The notes under the pieces were generated by a model, which had not been told where the DNA came from, ran no database searches, and was given only the letters and a program-made list of their open reading frames with translations. Source: JAXGYV01 sp040772045 (GTDB lineage Bacteria; Actinomycetota; Thermoleophilia; UBA2241). From it: a stretch of DNA of 64,000 nucleotides. Positions 1 through 8,697 of this stretch are shown one piece after another (within the stretch, counting starts at the first letter, position 1; every line of letters starts with the position of its first letter). Both the position numbers and the translations under genes were made by a program. Location of the stretch: positions 1 to 64,000 of the forward strand of contig JAXGYV010000004.1 in NCBI GenBank assembly GCA_040772045.1, read 5' to 3'.

Positions 1-86
1 CTCCTCGCCGCACCGGCATATGCTACGCCGCCGCGCACATCTCGGCGAAGCCGCCGCGCACCAATGACTGCGGGCTGCCAGGGGCG

Positions 87-98
87 TATGATCTGCGC
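87..98 (+). promoter_or_regulatory. Candidate leaderless promoter of the 91-aa gene
   Basis: TATGAT at 87-92 is followed by exactly 6 nt and then the ATG at 99. A weak -35 (ATGACT, 64-69) lies 17 bp upstream. There is no Shine-Dalgarno sequence, so transcription would start at or near the start codon. The same TAnnnT-N6-ATG layout recurs at three other genes of this window that lack a ribosome binding site. Confidence 0.4.
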
Positions 99-374
99 AT
101 GTTCATCACGGAAGATAGACGACCGCAGCTGCAGGTAGGCGACGCGCAACCGTCGCCCATCGACCGTTGTGAGGTGCACCGCGACGTCGATCGTTCGCTT
201 CTCACCGCCGTGATCCGCAACGGTGAGCCCGTGACGTTCGTCTCCGGCCAGCTGGTGACGTTGTGGGCCGACGACAGCGTGGTCTTCCAGGGTCGAGCCA
301 TCGATGAGTACAACGTGCTCGACCTGATCTCGACGGCCGACGACAGCGACCTCGCCGACGGCGAGCAGATCTAG
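99..374 (+). CDS. Small hypothetical protein (91 aa)
   Basis: Unrecognised acidic soluble protein of 91 residues with no signal peptide or membrane segment. The middle (about residues 35-75) has alternating hydrophobic strands such as EPVTFVSGQLVTLWADDSVV, suggesting a small beta-rich fold. The ATG has no Shine-Dalgarno sequence but sits 6 nt after a TATGAT box, which supports the start. A minus-strand frame covers the same DNA (23-313) but is Ser/Arg/Thr-rich and reads like a shadow. The gene stands alone and converges with the NlpC/P60 gene. No function can be assigned. Confidence 0.5.
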   Translation: MFITEDRRPQLQVGDAQPSPIDRCEVHRDVDRSLLTAVIRNGEPVTFVSGQLVTLWADDSVVFQGRAIDEYNVLDLISTADDSDLADGEQI

Positions 375-507
375 CGGCCTGGTTTCGTCGGCTGTTCCGC
401 TGACGCTGGCGTCGCTTTGTCCGTGAGCGCCCACCGCGCGAATACCGGACCGTCGTCGTGCTCTCTCGAGCCGTAATGCCCTCGAGGTGCCACGCCGAAG
501 ATCGGCC

Positions 508-1818
508 TTAGTTCACGGAGGGCGATGGAGAGGGTGAGGGACTCGGCGAGGGCAGCACCAGATCGGAGGCGGTCAGAAGGCGGCGGCCCCAGGCGAAGTC
601 CGTCTTCCAGCTCCAGCCATCCCAGTTGAGCGACGCGATACTCACGCCGGCGGAAGAACCGGTCGAGTGAATGAACCATCCGTTACCCATGTAGATACCG
701 GCGTGGTAGATGCTGCTTGCCGTCGAGGCCGACCCCTTGGGACCCCAGAAGAGGATGTCGCCGGGGCGGAGCTTCGCCCTTGTGATCCGTGGTTTGGCCG
801 CGGCGGCCATGGCCGCCGCCGTGCGCTGTGTCACCGGAATTGGATAGCCGTACTGGATCTTCATGACCCACCACACAAAGCCAGAGCAGTCGAAGCCACC
901 GTGTGCCTGAAGCCCGTAGGGTGAGTTCACGGTCGGATACTCGCCGCCGTAGATGTGAGGGTAACCCTCGTACCGAAGGGCGAAGCCGAGGATCTCCTTC
1001 TGGCGGGCGCTGAGTAGAGGCAGCTTGACTTCGTTGAACCGACTCAGCGAGCTGACACGCCACGCGGGCACTCGCAGAGCTTGGGAGAAAGCATACGCGG
1101 CGTGGTCGCGACGAAGCACCTCTGTAGGCAGCCGCTCCAGCTTGTCCTGACTGGCGGGGTGGTTGAATCGCAGGCCGAAGTACCGCGCCGCGACTTCAGA
1201 GGGGAAGGAGGTGCGGACCGGCGGCCGCCAGTCGTCGTTTGGCTGCCACTTGCCCGGTGCTAGCGCGCTCAGCATGCTCCAGTCGGCCTTCGGGTACTTC
1301 GCGCGGATCATGCGCACCAGCGAGCGATGCGCCTGCCAGACAACCGCCGCCTGATCCGGCCTGAACTCACGATCAGCACACGTCCCCATGAACCCGAGAG
1401 CCAGGACTCTCTGGATATCTCCGTAGTACGGATGATCCTCGGGCACGTCGATCAGCTCTCGCGGGGTGAACGGCTTAGCCTGATTCCCGCTGGCCATCAC
1501 GAGCGCCCGGGCTAGCTGGGCCCGCGTCATGGCCTGAGCCGGACGAAAAGCCGTGCCTTGGAAGTCGTCCAGGAGGTTACGGCCACCGATCCGCTGATCG
1601 GTAACCCAGCCGATGTAGGTCCGCGCCCACTGCGAGCTGCCCACGTCGGGGTACGCCAGCGCTCGCGCGACAGTCGGCCGAAGCAGGATGAGAGACGCCA
1701 GGAGCAGCGGCGCCAGTATGAACAGGCGCCGCGAGACAGGACCGGTCACACCGCCCCGCTGGTCTCGCGGCCGCCGGCGTTGAGACGCCCGATTGCGTGT
1801 CCATTCCGCGCGCACCAT
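508..1818 (-). CDS. Secreted NlpC/P60 peptidoglycan endopeptidase with S-layer-homology region
   Basis: Predicted cell-wall hydrolase of 436 aa. An Arg-rich stretch precedes a hydrophobic signal segment (about 31-54). Residues 55-250 resemble S-layer-homology repeats (YPDV, FRPAQAMTRAQLARAL, FRPDQAA), which would bind the wall. The C-terminal NlpC/P60 domain (about 272-415) has the catalytic Cys in FDCSGF (Cys311), His372 in YHAGIYMG and a third polar His384. The protein ends in a Ser-Pro repeat tail, shared with the divergent SpoIID gene and the protein at 43843. A GTG at codon 25 is an alternative start that would give a more ordinary signal peptide. NlpC/P60 enzymes normally cut D-Glu-diaminopimelate bonds in stem peptides. 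Confidence 0.87.
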   Translation of the reverse strand: MVRAEWTRNRASQRRRPRDQRGGVTGPVSRRLFILAPLLLASLILLRPTVARALAYPDVGSSQWARTYIGWVTDQRIGGRNLLDDFQGTAFRPAQAMTRAQLARALVMASGNQAKPFTPRELIDVPEDHPYYGDIQRVLALGFMGTCADREFRPDQAAVVWQAHRSLVRMIRAKYPKADWSMLSALAPGKWQPNDDWRPPVRTSFPSEVAARYFGLRFNHPASQDKLERLPTEVLRRDHAAYAFSQALRVPAWRVSSLSRFNEVKLPLLSARQKEILGFALRYEGYPHIYGGEYPTVNSPYGLQAHGGFDCSGFVWWVMKIQYGYPIPVTQRTAAAMAAAAKPRITRAKLRPGDILFWGPKGSASTASSIYHAGIYMGNGWFIHSTGSSAGVSIASLNWDGWSWKTDFAWGRRLLTASDLVLPSPSPSPSPSPSVN

Positions 1819-2030
1819 CGCAGTATCGGGCTTTTGACCGTCTCCCTTGAGCGTCTGCGTCTAACCGGCACGGGTCATCGAAGGCCTGCCGCACCTGCGT
1901 GTTCGAAACCCTCGCCCGCCCTTTGGAGCGGCCGACGCAGGGCTCCGAACACGCCCGGCCAAGCGCCCCTTGCCGCTGGACCGCGCCGCGGTTATCCTAG
2001 TGAGTACGTGGATAGCCGCCAGCGAATACG

Positions 2031-3881
2031 ATGACCATAGCCCGTCGAACAGCCCTCCCCACGCTCGCCCTAACGGGTCGCCGCCTGGCTCTCGCCGCGG
2101 CCATAGCAACGTGCTGCACGCTGTGCGCGGGCGGCATTGTCCTCTCATCGACAGCCAGCGCCGCCGAGAGTGTCCTGTTCAACATCTCGGGTCGCGGGTT
2201 TGGCCACGGCATCGGCATGTCGCAGTACGGAGCGTGCGGCTATGCGCGCCGCGGGTGGACCTACAGGCAGATCCTCGCGCACTACTACTCGGGAATCTCC
2301 TTCGGTCGCGTAGCGAACGCGAGGGTGAGAGTGCTGCTGGCGGACAGGCAGCCCAGCGCAAGGGTCTCGGCGGCCACCAGTTTCCGCGTGGTGGCCGGCA
2401 GCCGCAAGGTCACCATCCCGGGAAACACGCGCGCTGTGGTGACCTACACGGCGGCCGGCACCTATAAGGTGGTAGCCGGTACGCGTACGTGGACCTTCTC
2501 CCAGCCGGTGCTCTTAGTGCCCGGCAAGTCCCGGCTGCGCCTCGCCAACACTAATCAGAACGGCTGGAGCACCAGCGCCAACGTGCACTATCGAGGCTCG
2601 CTGCGAGTGGTCCACTTCACCGGCGGACTCTCGGTCATCAACGTACTCACCCTGGAGAACTACCTCCGCGGCGTCGTGCCGCGCGAGATGCCGGCATCTT
2701 GGCCGGCGGCGGCGCTCAGGGCACAGGCCGTCGCCGCGCGGTCTTACGCCGCGCAGCGCATCGGCTCGAGCGGCGCGTTCGATCTCTACTGCACCGCGCG
2801 CAGCCAGGTGTACAACGGCGCCGACGGCGAGGCCGCTACGACCAACGCCGCCGTCAGTGCCACCAGCGGCGTTGTTCCCACCTACCGCGGCAAGCCCATT
2901 TCGGCGTACTACTTCTCCACCTCCGGTGGTTTTACGGAGAGCATTCAGAACGTCTGGGGCACCAGCCCGGTCCCCTACTTGAAAGGCGTGGCAGACCCCT
3001 ACGACAGCATCTCTCCGTATCACCTCTGGCCAGACAACCCGATCCGCTCTTCGGCCGCGACTGTGTCCTCCGCCTTAGGCGCCAGCTACTCTCCGGCGGG
3101 CACGCTGCAGACCATCGTCGTCACGAAGCGCGGTGTATCGCCCCGAGTGGTCACTGCCTACGCGATCGGGGCGAGCGGGGTACGGGAGCTCTCCGGATCG
3201 CTCCTGCGCGCACGTCTTCGGCTGCGAGACACCTGGTTCACGGTGCGGACGCTGTCGGTGGCCCCTAGTTCTCGTCCCCGTACTACGATCACCTATGGCA
3301 GTTCCATCGTGCTAAGTGGTCGCACCTTCCCCGGCCTGGGCTCGAATCAGCGGCTCCAGCTCTTCACGCGCGTCGGCAGCGGCGCCTGGACGCCGAAGTA
3401 CGTGCCCGCCACCAGCATCAAGCCTGGGGCGGTCGCCCTGCCCGGAGGACGTCGCGCCACGTTTAGCTCGTACGCAGCTACCGCGCGACCCACCGCGCTG
3501 ACGACCTACTACTTCGCGCTCGGGAAGGCCCGCTCTCCGCTCACGAGCATCGCCGTGCGCCCAATCCTGCGCCTCGCCGCCTCCACCTCAACTCCCACCG
3601 CGGGAGAGGAGGTCACCTTCACCGGGACCGTAACGCCAGCATCTCTGGCGGGGACAACCGTCACTCTCCAGTGGTTCGACGGAACTACCTGGGCGACACT
3701 CAGCACCGCGGTGCTCGGCACCGGCGGCACAGCGTCGCTCACCTGGGTGCCGCCGGCGGAGGGCAGCTTCCTCGTCCGTCTGCGCATACCGGCGGCGAAG
3801 GGCATGGCGGCGGCGCTCAGCGAGGAGATCCCGTTGACGGTAGCCGCCGCGGCCAGCCCTAGCCCGTCACCGTCACCGTAA
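2031..3881 (+). CDS. SpoIID/LytB-domain secreted protein with Ig-like repeats
   Basis: Exported 616-aa protein of the SpoIID/LytB family, whose members are lytic transglycosylases or amidase enhancers acting on peptidoglycan. The signal peptide spans about 1-44. The GHG-type motif (GRGFGHGIGMSQYGA, 54-68), which closes the domain in Bacillus SpoIID, stands at the N-terminus here. The strand with the catalytic-type Glu (ENYLRGVVPREMP, Glu219) follows, so the domain is permuted, as in many actinobacterial relatives. Two Ig-like modules (about 415-600) and a Ser-Pro tail complete it. It is divergent from the NlpC/P60 gene with 212 nt between them and probably works with it on the wall. Confidence 0.85.
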   Translation: MTIARRTALPTLALTGRRLALAAAIATCCTLCAGGIVLSSTASAAESVLFNISGRGFGHGIGMSQYGACGYARRGWTYRQILAHYYSGISFGRVANARVRVLLADRQPSARVSAATSFRVVAGSRKVTIPGNTRAVVTYTAAGTYKVVAGTRTWTFSQPVLLVPGKSRLRLANTNQNGWSTSANVHYRGSLRVVHFTGGLSVINVLTLENYLRGVVPREMPASWPAAALRAQAVAARSYAAQRIGSSGAFDLYCTARSQVYNGADGEAATTNAAVSATSGVVPTYRGKPISAYYFSTSGGFTESIQNVWGTSPVPYLKGVADPYDSISPYHLWPDNPIRSSAATVSSALGASYSPAGTLQTIVVTKRGVSPRVVTAYAIGASGVRELSGSLLRARLRLRDTWFTVRTLSVAPSSRPRTTITYGSSIVLSGRTFPGLGSNQRLQLFTRVGSGAWTPKYVPATSIKPGAVALPGGRRATFSSYAATARPTALTTYYFALGKARSPLTSIAVRPILRLAASTSTPTAGEEVTFTGTVTPASLAGTTVTLQWFDGTTWATLSTAVLGTGGTASLTWVPPAEGSFLVRLRIPAAKGMAAALSEEIPLTVAAAASPSPSPSP

Positions 3882-3906
3882 CGCCCGTCGCGGCCGGCAC
3901 CGCAGC

Positions 3907-4614
3907 TTAGAGCTCACGGGTCGTTCCGAGTTCACGCTCCAGCAACTCGTCAACCGCCGACGGATCCTGGTGGCGGACGATCTCGCCCTCCACCATGTAG
4001 ATCACCGCTTCGCAGATGTTGGTCATGCGGTCTGCCATGCGCTCGAGGTAGCGTGCCACGGTGAAGACGATGATCAGCGAATCAAGTCGCTCGATGTCCT
4101 CGCGAATCGCTTGCTTCAGCTCGCCGAGCAGCCTCGCGAACAGCTCGTCGACCTCGCGATCCTCAGCCAGGACCCGCCGGGCTAAAGCGACATCTCTCTG
4201 CACTAGTGCATCCAGCGTCTTGCCGAGGAGCAACTCTATACGCCGTGCCATCTGCAGCATCGTGTGCGGAATGGCGATGCGGGCCTCCCGTGCCAGCTCG
4301 ATGGTACGCGCGCAGATGTTCGCACTCAGGTCGCCGATCCGCTCGAGCTCGTTGTCGATGTGCGCTACGGCCATGATGAAGCGCAGGTCGCCCGCTACCG
4401 GTTGATGAAGCGCCAGTATCTTGAGGACTTCTTCCTCGACCTCTACCTCGTACTCGTCAATAGCCGGGTCCGTGCTGATCACCTCGCGGGCAAGCGTGCA
4501 GTTGCCGCTCTCCAGTGCCTCCAGCGCCTTGTGCAGGTTCTCCTCGACCAGCGCACCCAGTCCGAGGATGCTCTTCTTCAAGTGCTCTATCTCACGGATG
4601 AGATGGTGGGACAT
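3907..4614 (-). CDS. phoU: Phosphate-signalling regulator PhoU
   Basis: Cytoplasmic all-helical protein of 235 aa, the usual PhoU length, made of two PhoU repeats (about 15-105 and 115-210). Typical motifs are visible: LALHQPVAGDLRFIMAVAHI, ELERIGDLSANIC, and in the second half ARYLERMADRMTNICEAVIYM. PhoU binds metal ions and mediates the inhibitory contact between the Pst transporter and the PhoR kinase when phosphate is plentiful. It is the last gene of the pst operon, 14 nt after pstB, with GGAG before the ATG. It converges with the SpoIID gene. Confidence 0.95.
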   Translation of the reverse strand: MSHHLIREIEHLKKSILGLGALVEENLHKALEALESGNCTLAREVISTDPAIDEYEVEVEEEVLKILALHQPVAGDLRFIMAVAHIDNELERIGDLSANICARTIELAREARIAIPHTMLQMARRIELLLGKTLDALVQRDVALARRVLAEDREVDELFARLLGELKQAIREDIERLDSLIIVFTVARYLERMADRMTNICEAVIYMVEGEIVRHQDPSAVDELLERELGTTREL

Positions 4615-4628
4615 GCGGAGATCTCCTC

Positions 4629-5498
4629 TCAGCCGAACCGGCCAGTGATGTAGTCCTCGGTCTGCTTCTCTCGCGGGTTAGAGAAGATCCTGGCGGTCTC
4701 GCCGTATTCCACGATACGACCGAGGTGGAAGAAGGCGGTGTAGTCGGAGACACGCGCGGCTTGCTGCATGTTGTGCGTGACCAAGACGATGGTGTACTCA
4801 CGTTTGAGCTGCTCGATCAGATCTTCGATCTTCCCCGTGGCGATAGGGTCGATGGCCGAGCAGGGCTCGTCCATGAGCACCACCTCGGGCTCCGACGCGA
4901 TAGCGCGGGCGATACACAGCCGCTGCTGCTGACCTCCGGAGAGGGCGTTCCCGGGCTCATTCAGCTTGTCTTTCACCTCGTCCCAGAGAGCAGCCCGACG
5001 CAGTGCCTGCTCGACTCGGTTTCGCAGCTCGGCGCGGTCGATGCGATAGTGCAACCTGAGCCCGTAGGCGATGTTGTCGAAGACCGACATAGGGAACGGG
5101 CTTGGCTTCTGGAAGATCATGCCGACGCGGCGGCGCACCTCCAGAACGTCCATCTCGGCCGAGAGCAGGTTCCTGCCGTCGAGGAGCACGCGCCCACGTG
5201 CTTTCTGGTCGCGGTAGAGCTCGAAGATACGGTTGAAGATGCGGATGTGCGTAGACTTCCCGCAGCCCGACGGCCCGATGATGGCCGTCACCCTGTTCTT
5301 GTAGTAGTCGATCGTATTGTCGAAGAGCGCCTGCTGTTTACCGTAGAAGAAGTCGAGGTGTTCCACACTGATCTTGGTCGCGCTCATGCTCTCCGTCCGC
5401 TGATCGGCTGTGTACCGGTCGCTTCGCGAGACACCGCCCACCTCAATTCGGGGCGGCATGACCGGTTCGTGCTCCACCGCTGCCTTGTACGCCGTCAT
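4629..5498 (-). CDS. pstB: Phosphate ABC transporter ATP-binding protein PstB
   Basis: ATPase of the high-affinity phosphate importer (289 aa). Walker A is GPSGCGKST (75-83), the signature is LSGGQQQRLCIARAIA and Walker B is VVLMDEP, followed by an H-loop in LVTHNMQQ. I chose the ATG at 5498 because it overlaps the pstA stop as TAATG and has AAGGAG in front. A second ATG at 5387 would give 252 aa, closer to the family norm, and also has a GGAG. The open frame continues upstream to 6407 but there it only shadows pstA. Downstream phoU follows after 14 nt. Confidence 0.95.
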   Translation of the reverse strand: MTAYKAAVEHEPVMPPRIEVGGVSRSDRYTADQRTESMSATKISVEHLDFFYGKQQALFDNTIDYYKNRVTAIIGPSGCGKSTHIRIFNRIFELYRDQKARGRVLLDGRNLLSAEMDVLEVRRRVGMIFQKPSPFPMSVFDNIAYGLRLHYRIDRAELRNRVEQALRRAALWDEVKDKLNEPGNALSGGQQQRLCIARAIASEPEVVLMDEPCSAIDPIATGKIEDLIEQLKREYTIVLVTHNMQQAARVSDYTAFFHLGRIVEYGETARIFSNPREKQTEDYITGRFG

Positions 5499-6358
5499 TA
5501 CCACTCCTTGCCCCGCTGCAGGATGAGGCGAGCCAGGAGAGTAGCCCCGAGCACGCCAACGATGATCAGAAGCGATGCCCCCCATGCCTTGTCGACCCAG
5601 TCCGGATAGGGCGACATGGCGTAGCTGTAGATACCCACCGTCAGGTTGGCCGTAGGCTGCGTGACGTCCCACGACCAGAACTGGTTGTTGAGCGCCGTCA
5701 GTAAGAGCGGCGCGGTCTCGCCGCTCACACGCACCACGGCGAGGAGGGCGCCGGTAATCAGACCGCTGCGCGCCGCCCGGACCACTACGCCGAGGGTCAC
5801 CCGCCAGCGCGGCGCACCCATGGCCAGGGCCGACTCGCGCAGCTCGTTGGGGACCAGGTTGAGGATGTCCTCCGAAGTTCGCGCCATCACCGGAAGCATG
5901 ATGATGGCCAGGGCCAAGGCGCCGGCGAGGCCCGAGAAGTGCCCCATCGGCCTCACGAAGACGCTGAAGACGAACACCCCTACGAGGATCGAGGGGATGC
6001 CGACCATGACATTGCCGATGATCCTGACGACGCCGGCGAGGCGCCCGTTGCGCCCGAACTCCGCGAGATAGATCCCGGCGAAGAACCCGAGGGGGATGCC
6101 GGCGGCGGCGGCGATCAACGTCATCACGATGGTCCCATAGATGGCGTTGAGTACACCGCCGCCCGGTTCCCCAACCGGCGCGGGCATCTGCGTGAAGAAG
6201 CTCCAGCTCCACACCTTGGCGCCGCGACGCGCCACCTCGGCCAGGATCCAGAGCATGGCGCCGATCCCGATCGAGGCACCGATCCAGGCGGTCGCTCGAA
6301 CCGCCAAGTCCGCCGCCCTCCGGCGCCGCACCGATCGCTGTCCGATCGTCGCGTTCAT
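5498..6358 (-). CDS. pstA: Phosphate ABC transporter permease PstA
   Basis: Inner-membrane permease of 286 aa with about six transmembrane helices, the normal PstA length. The EAA-type cytoplasmic loop is visible around NELRESALAMGAPRWRVTLG. The N-terminal soluble stretch is short. Together with PstC it forms the channel that moves phosphate from PstS into the cytoplasm. It overlaps pstC by 4 nt (ATGA) and shares one base with the pstB start, so the three are probably translated together. Confidence 0.95.
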   Translation of the reverse strand: MNATIGQRSVRRRRAADLAVRATAWIGASIGIGAMLWILAEVARRGAKVWSWSFFTQMPAPVGEPGGGVLNAIYGTIVMTLIAAAAGIPLGFFAGIYLAEFGRNGRLAGVVRIIGNVMVGIPSILVGVFVFSVFVRPMGHFSGLAGALALAIIMLPVMARTSEDILNLVPNELRESALAMGAPRWRVTLGVVVRAARSGLITGALLAVVRVSGETAPLLLTALNNQFWSWDVTQPTANLTVGIYSYAMSPYPDWVDKAWGASLLIIVGVLGATLLARLILQRGKEW

Positions 6359-7356
6359 GCACGGCCTCCAACCCGCTTGCGGACACGGCGCAGCCAGAGC
6401 TGGGCAATCAACTGGAACAGGATGGTGGCGGCGAACAGGATCAGACCCAGCTCGACGAGAGAGGCACGATGAAGATCACCCGCGGCTTCCGGAAACTCGT
6501 TGGCGATGTTCGAAGCGATCGTGTAGCCGGGGTCGGTGATCGACCAACTGAAGAGGTGGCTACCGCCGATGACGTACGCTACCGCCATGGTCTCGCCGAC
6601 CGCTCGCCCGAGCCCGAGGAAGAAGGCCCCGACGATGCCACCGAGGCCGTAGCGCAGGCTCACTTTTCGCGTGACCTCCCACGTCGTCGCACCCATGCCG
6701 AACCCCGCCTCTTTGACCACCTGCGGCACCATGCGCAACACGTCGCGCGACACGGCGGTGACGAATGGCAGGATCATCAGGGAGAGGATGAGACCCGCGG
6801 TGAGCACGCCAATCCCGTAGGGAGGGCCGACGAAGAGCGGGAGCTTGCCCAGCGGCGTAGCCTGGATGGCGGGTTGCACGTACCTCTGCATGAGAGGGAC
6901 GAGGACGAACAACCCCCACATGCCATAGATGATGCTGGGGATGGCCGCCAGCATCTCAATGGCCATCCCCACTACTTTCCCGACCGCCGGACGTACCAGC
7001 TCGACCAACAACAGCGCCACGAGCAGCGCGATCGGCACGGCGATCACAATGGCGATCACCGTCGACGCGGCGGTGCCCCACAGTTGCACAGCGCCACCGT
7101 AGCGATCGTTCTGCGTGTCCCACTCCGTCGACCAGAGGAACGACAGACCGAACTCCTTGATCGACGGCCACGCCTCCAGAGCGAAGACCGAGGCAAGCGC
7201 ACCCATGAGGGCGACCACCGTGGCCGCGCAAGCGACGGTGAACCAACGGAAGGCGGCGTCCTGACCGGCTGCAAGCGGGCGGGCGGGCCGCGATGCCGGA
7301 CCGGCATCGCGGCGCCGTACCCTCCTATGGGCGACTGCCTGGAGCGGGTTCATCAC
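6355..7356 (-). CDS. pstC: Phosphate ABC transporter permease PstC
   Basis: Second permease subunit, 333 aa. A cytoplasmic Arg/Pro-rich N-terminus (1-35) precedes six predicted membrane helices. The periplasmic loop contains FLWSTEWDTQNDRYG and the EAA-like loop reads VVKEAGFGMGATTWEVTRK, both characteristic of PstC. The start is GTG with an ATG as the next codon, so either may be used. The gene begins 22 nt after the pstS stop and ends in a 4-nt overlap with pstA. Confidence 0.95.
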   Translation of the reverse strand: MMNPLQAVAHRRVRRRDAGPASRPARPLAAGQDAAFRWFTVACAATVVALMGALASVFALEAWPSIKEFGLSFLWSTEWDTQNDRYGGAVQLWGTAASTVIAIVIAVPIALLVALLLVELVRPAVGKVVGMAIEMLAAIPSIIYGMWGLFVLVPLMQRYVQPAIQATPLGKLPLFVGPPYGIGVLTAGLILSLMILPFVTAVSRDVLRMVPQVVKEAGFGMGATTWEVTRKVSLRYGLGGIVGAFFLGLGRAVGETMAVAYVIGGSHLFSWSITDPGYTIASNIANEFPEAAGDLHRASLVELGLILFAATILFQLIAQLWLRRVRKRVGGRA

Positions 7357-7378
7357 ACGCTACGACGGCCAGCTCGAC

Positions 7379-8491
7379 TCACGGCCAAACCGGCATGCCG
7401 CCCGCGGTTACCTGTTCAGTCCACATGGCCTCGACCAAGTCAACGACGTTGTCAGGGATCGGTACGTAGTCGAGGGTGACAGCAGTAGCCTGGCCGTTCT
7501 CGTAGCACCAGTCGAAGAACTCGAGCAGGGCTTTCGCCGCGGTGGCGTCGTTCTGCTCCCTGTGGATGAGGATGAACGACGCACCGACGATCGGCCAGGT
7601 ATCGGGCCCCGGCTGATCGACCAGGACCAGGGCGAAGCCAGGGGCGTTCTCCCATTCGGCATTGGCCGCCGCGGCGGCGAACGCCTCGCTGTTGGGAGCC
7701 ACGAAGCTGCCCTCGCTGTTTCTCAGCCGTACCGTGACCATGGCGCTCTGCTTGGCGTACGCGTACTCGACATAGCCGATCGCGCCGCTCATCTGCTTGA
7801 CCGACGCGGCGACGCCCTCGTTCCCCTTGCCGCCCACACCTACCGGCCATTTGGGCTCCTTGCTCGCCCCGACCGCGCTCTTCCACTGAGCGGAGATGGC
7901 GCTGAGGTACGTCGTGAAGATCCAGGTGGTGCCGGAGCCGTCAGAGCGATGGACCACCGTGATGTCCTGATCCGGCAACTCGACGTCGGCGTTCAGCGCG
8001 GCGATCGCGGGGTCACTCCACTTCTTTACCGTGCCAAGGTAGATCGCCGCGAGCGTGTCGCCGTCGAGCCTGAGCTGCCCGTCCCGTACACCCTCGAGAT
8101 TGATGACGGGGACAACGCCACCCATCGTCAGCGGGAACTGAAGGAGGCCGGCCTCGTCGAGCTCCGCCTGCTGCAGAGGAGCGTCGGAGGCGCCGAAATC
8201 CACCGTCTTGGCTTTGATCTGCTCGATACCGGCGCCGGAGCCAACCGACTGGTAGTTCAGCTTCAGCCCACTCACTTCACGGTAGTCCGCGGCCCACTTC
8301 GAGTACAGCGGGTATGGGAAGCTCGCGCCGGCGCCCGTGAGCGCCACGTCAGCAGCTCGCCCTGCGTCGTCCCTCGCGCTCCGCCCGTCGCTGTCGCCAC
8401 ACGCGGCAGCACCGGCAGTCAGCGACAGCAGCAAGACACCTGCCAGGAGATGACGTACCGCGACCCTTCGGATGTGCCGTGAAGCGCTCAT
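7379..8491 (-). CDS. pstS: Periplasmic phosphate-binding lipoprotein PstS
   Basis: Substrate-binding protein of the Pst importer, 370 aa. It has a lipoprotein signal with lipobox ending at Cys31 (LTAGAAAC), so it is probably tethered to the outer face of the membrane. The phosphate-binding loops are clear: GAGASFPYPLYSKW, SVGSGAGIEQI, DFGASDAPL, and HRSDGSGTTWIFTTYL. It is the first gene of pstS-C-A-B-phoU. The ATG has AAAGGA in front. A Pho-box promoter lies 88-130 nt upstream, so expression should rise when phosphate is scarce. Confidence 0.95.
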   Translation of the reverse strand: MSASRHIRRVAVRHLLAGVLLLSLTAGAAACGDSDGRSARDDAGRAADVALTGAGASFPYPLYSKWAADYREVSGLKLNYQSVGSGAGIEQIKAKTVDFGASDAPLQQAELDEAGLLQFPLTMGGVVPVINLEGVRDGQLRLDGDTLAAIYLGTVKKWSDPAIAALNADVELPDQDITVVHRSDGSGTTWIFTTYLSAISAQWKSAVGASKEPKWPVGVGGKGNEGVAASVKQMSGAIGYVEYAYAKQSAMVTVRLRNSEGSFVAPNSEAFAAAAANAEWENAPGFALVLVDQPGPDTWPIVGASFILIHREQNDATAAKALLEFFDWCYENGQATAVTLDYVPIPDNVVDLVEAMWTEQVTAGGMPVWP

Positions 8492-8578
8492 GCTCGCGTC
8501 CTTTCTCTCGACCCTCGTGCTCGCCCAAACCCGTCCGCAGCGGGCATCGCCCCGCGCCCAGATCCTCGGGCTAAGAAC

Positions 8579-8621
8579 AGACTACGGAGCGTGTGTGAAC
8601 GGGCCGTTAGGGCCGTGTGAG
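8579..8621 (-). promoter_or_regulatory. Pho-box promoter of the pstSCAB-phoU operon
   Basis: On the minus strand three hexamers CTCACA (8621-8616), CTAACG (8610-8605) and TTCACA (8599-8594) are spaced exactly 11 bp apart. This matches the 11-bp-phased direct repeats bound by PhoB/PhoP-type regulators. Exactly 9 bp after the last repeat comes TAGTCT (8584-8579), a -10 candidate, with no -35 box, as expected for an activator-dependent promoter. The predicted transcript leader is about 80 nt. The phoB promoter has the same geometry. Confidence 0.75.
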
Positions 8622-8697
8622 AAAGGAGAGAGTTGTGACCCTCGCGACAGATGCAACGGCGACCCCGCCTCCGCGAGGGGAATGAGCGACGGCAGGC

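Noticed and set aside
4629..6407. Open frame of 592 aa continuing upstream of pstB
   Set aside because: The part before 5498 is a shadow of pstA in another frame; it has no family similarity and PstB starts at the TAATG junction.
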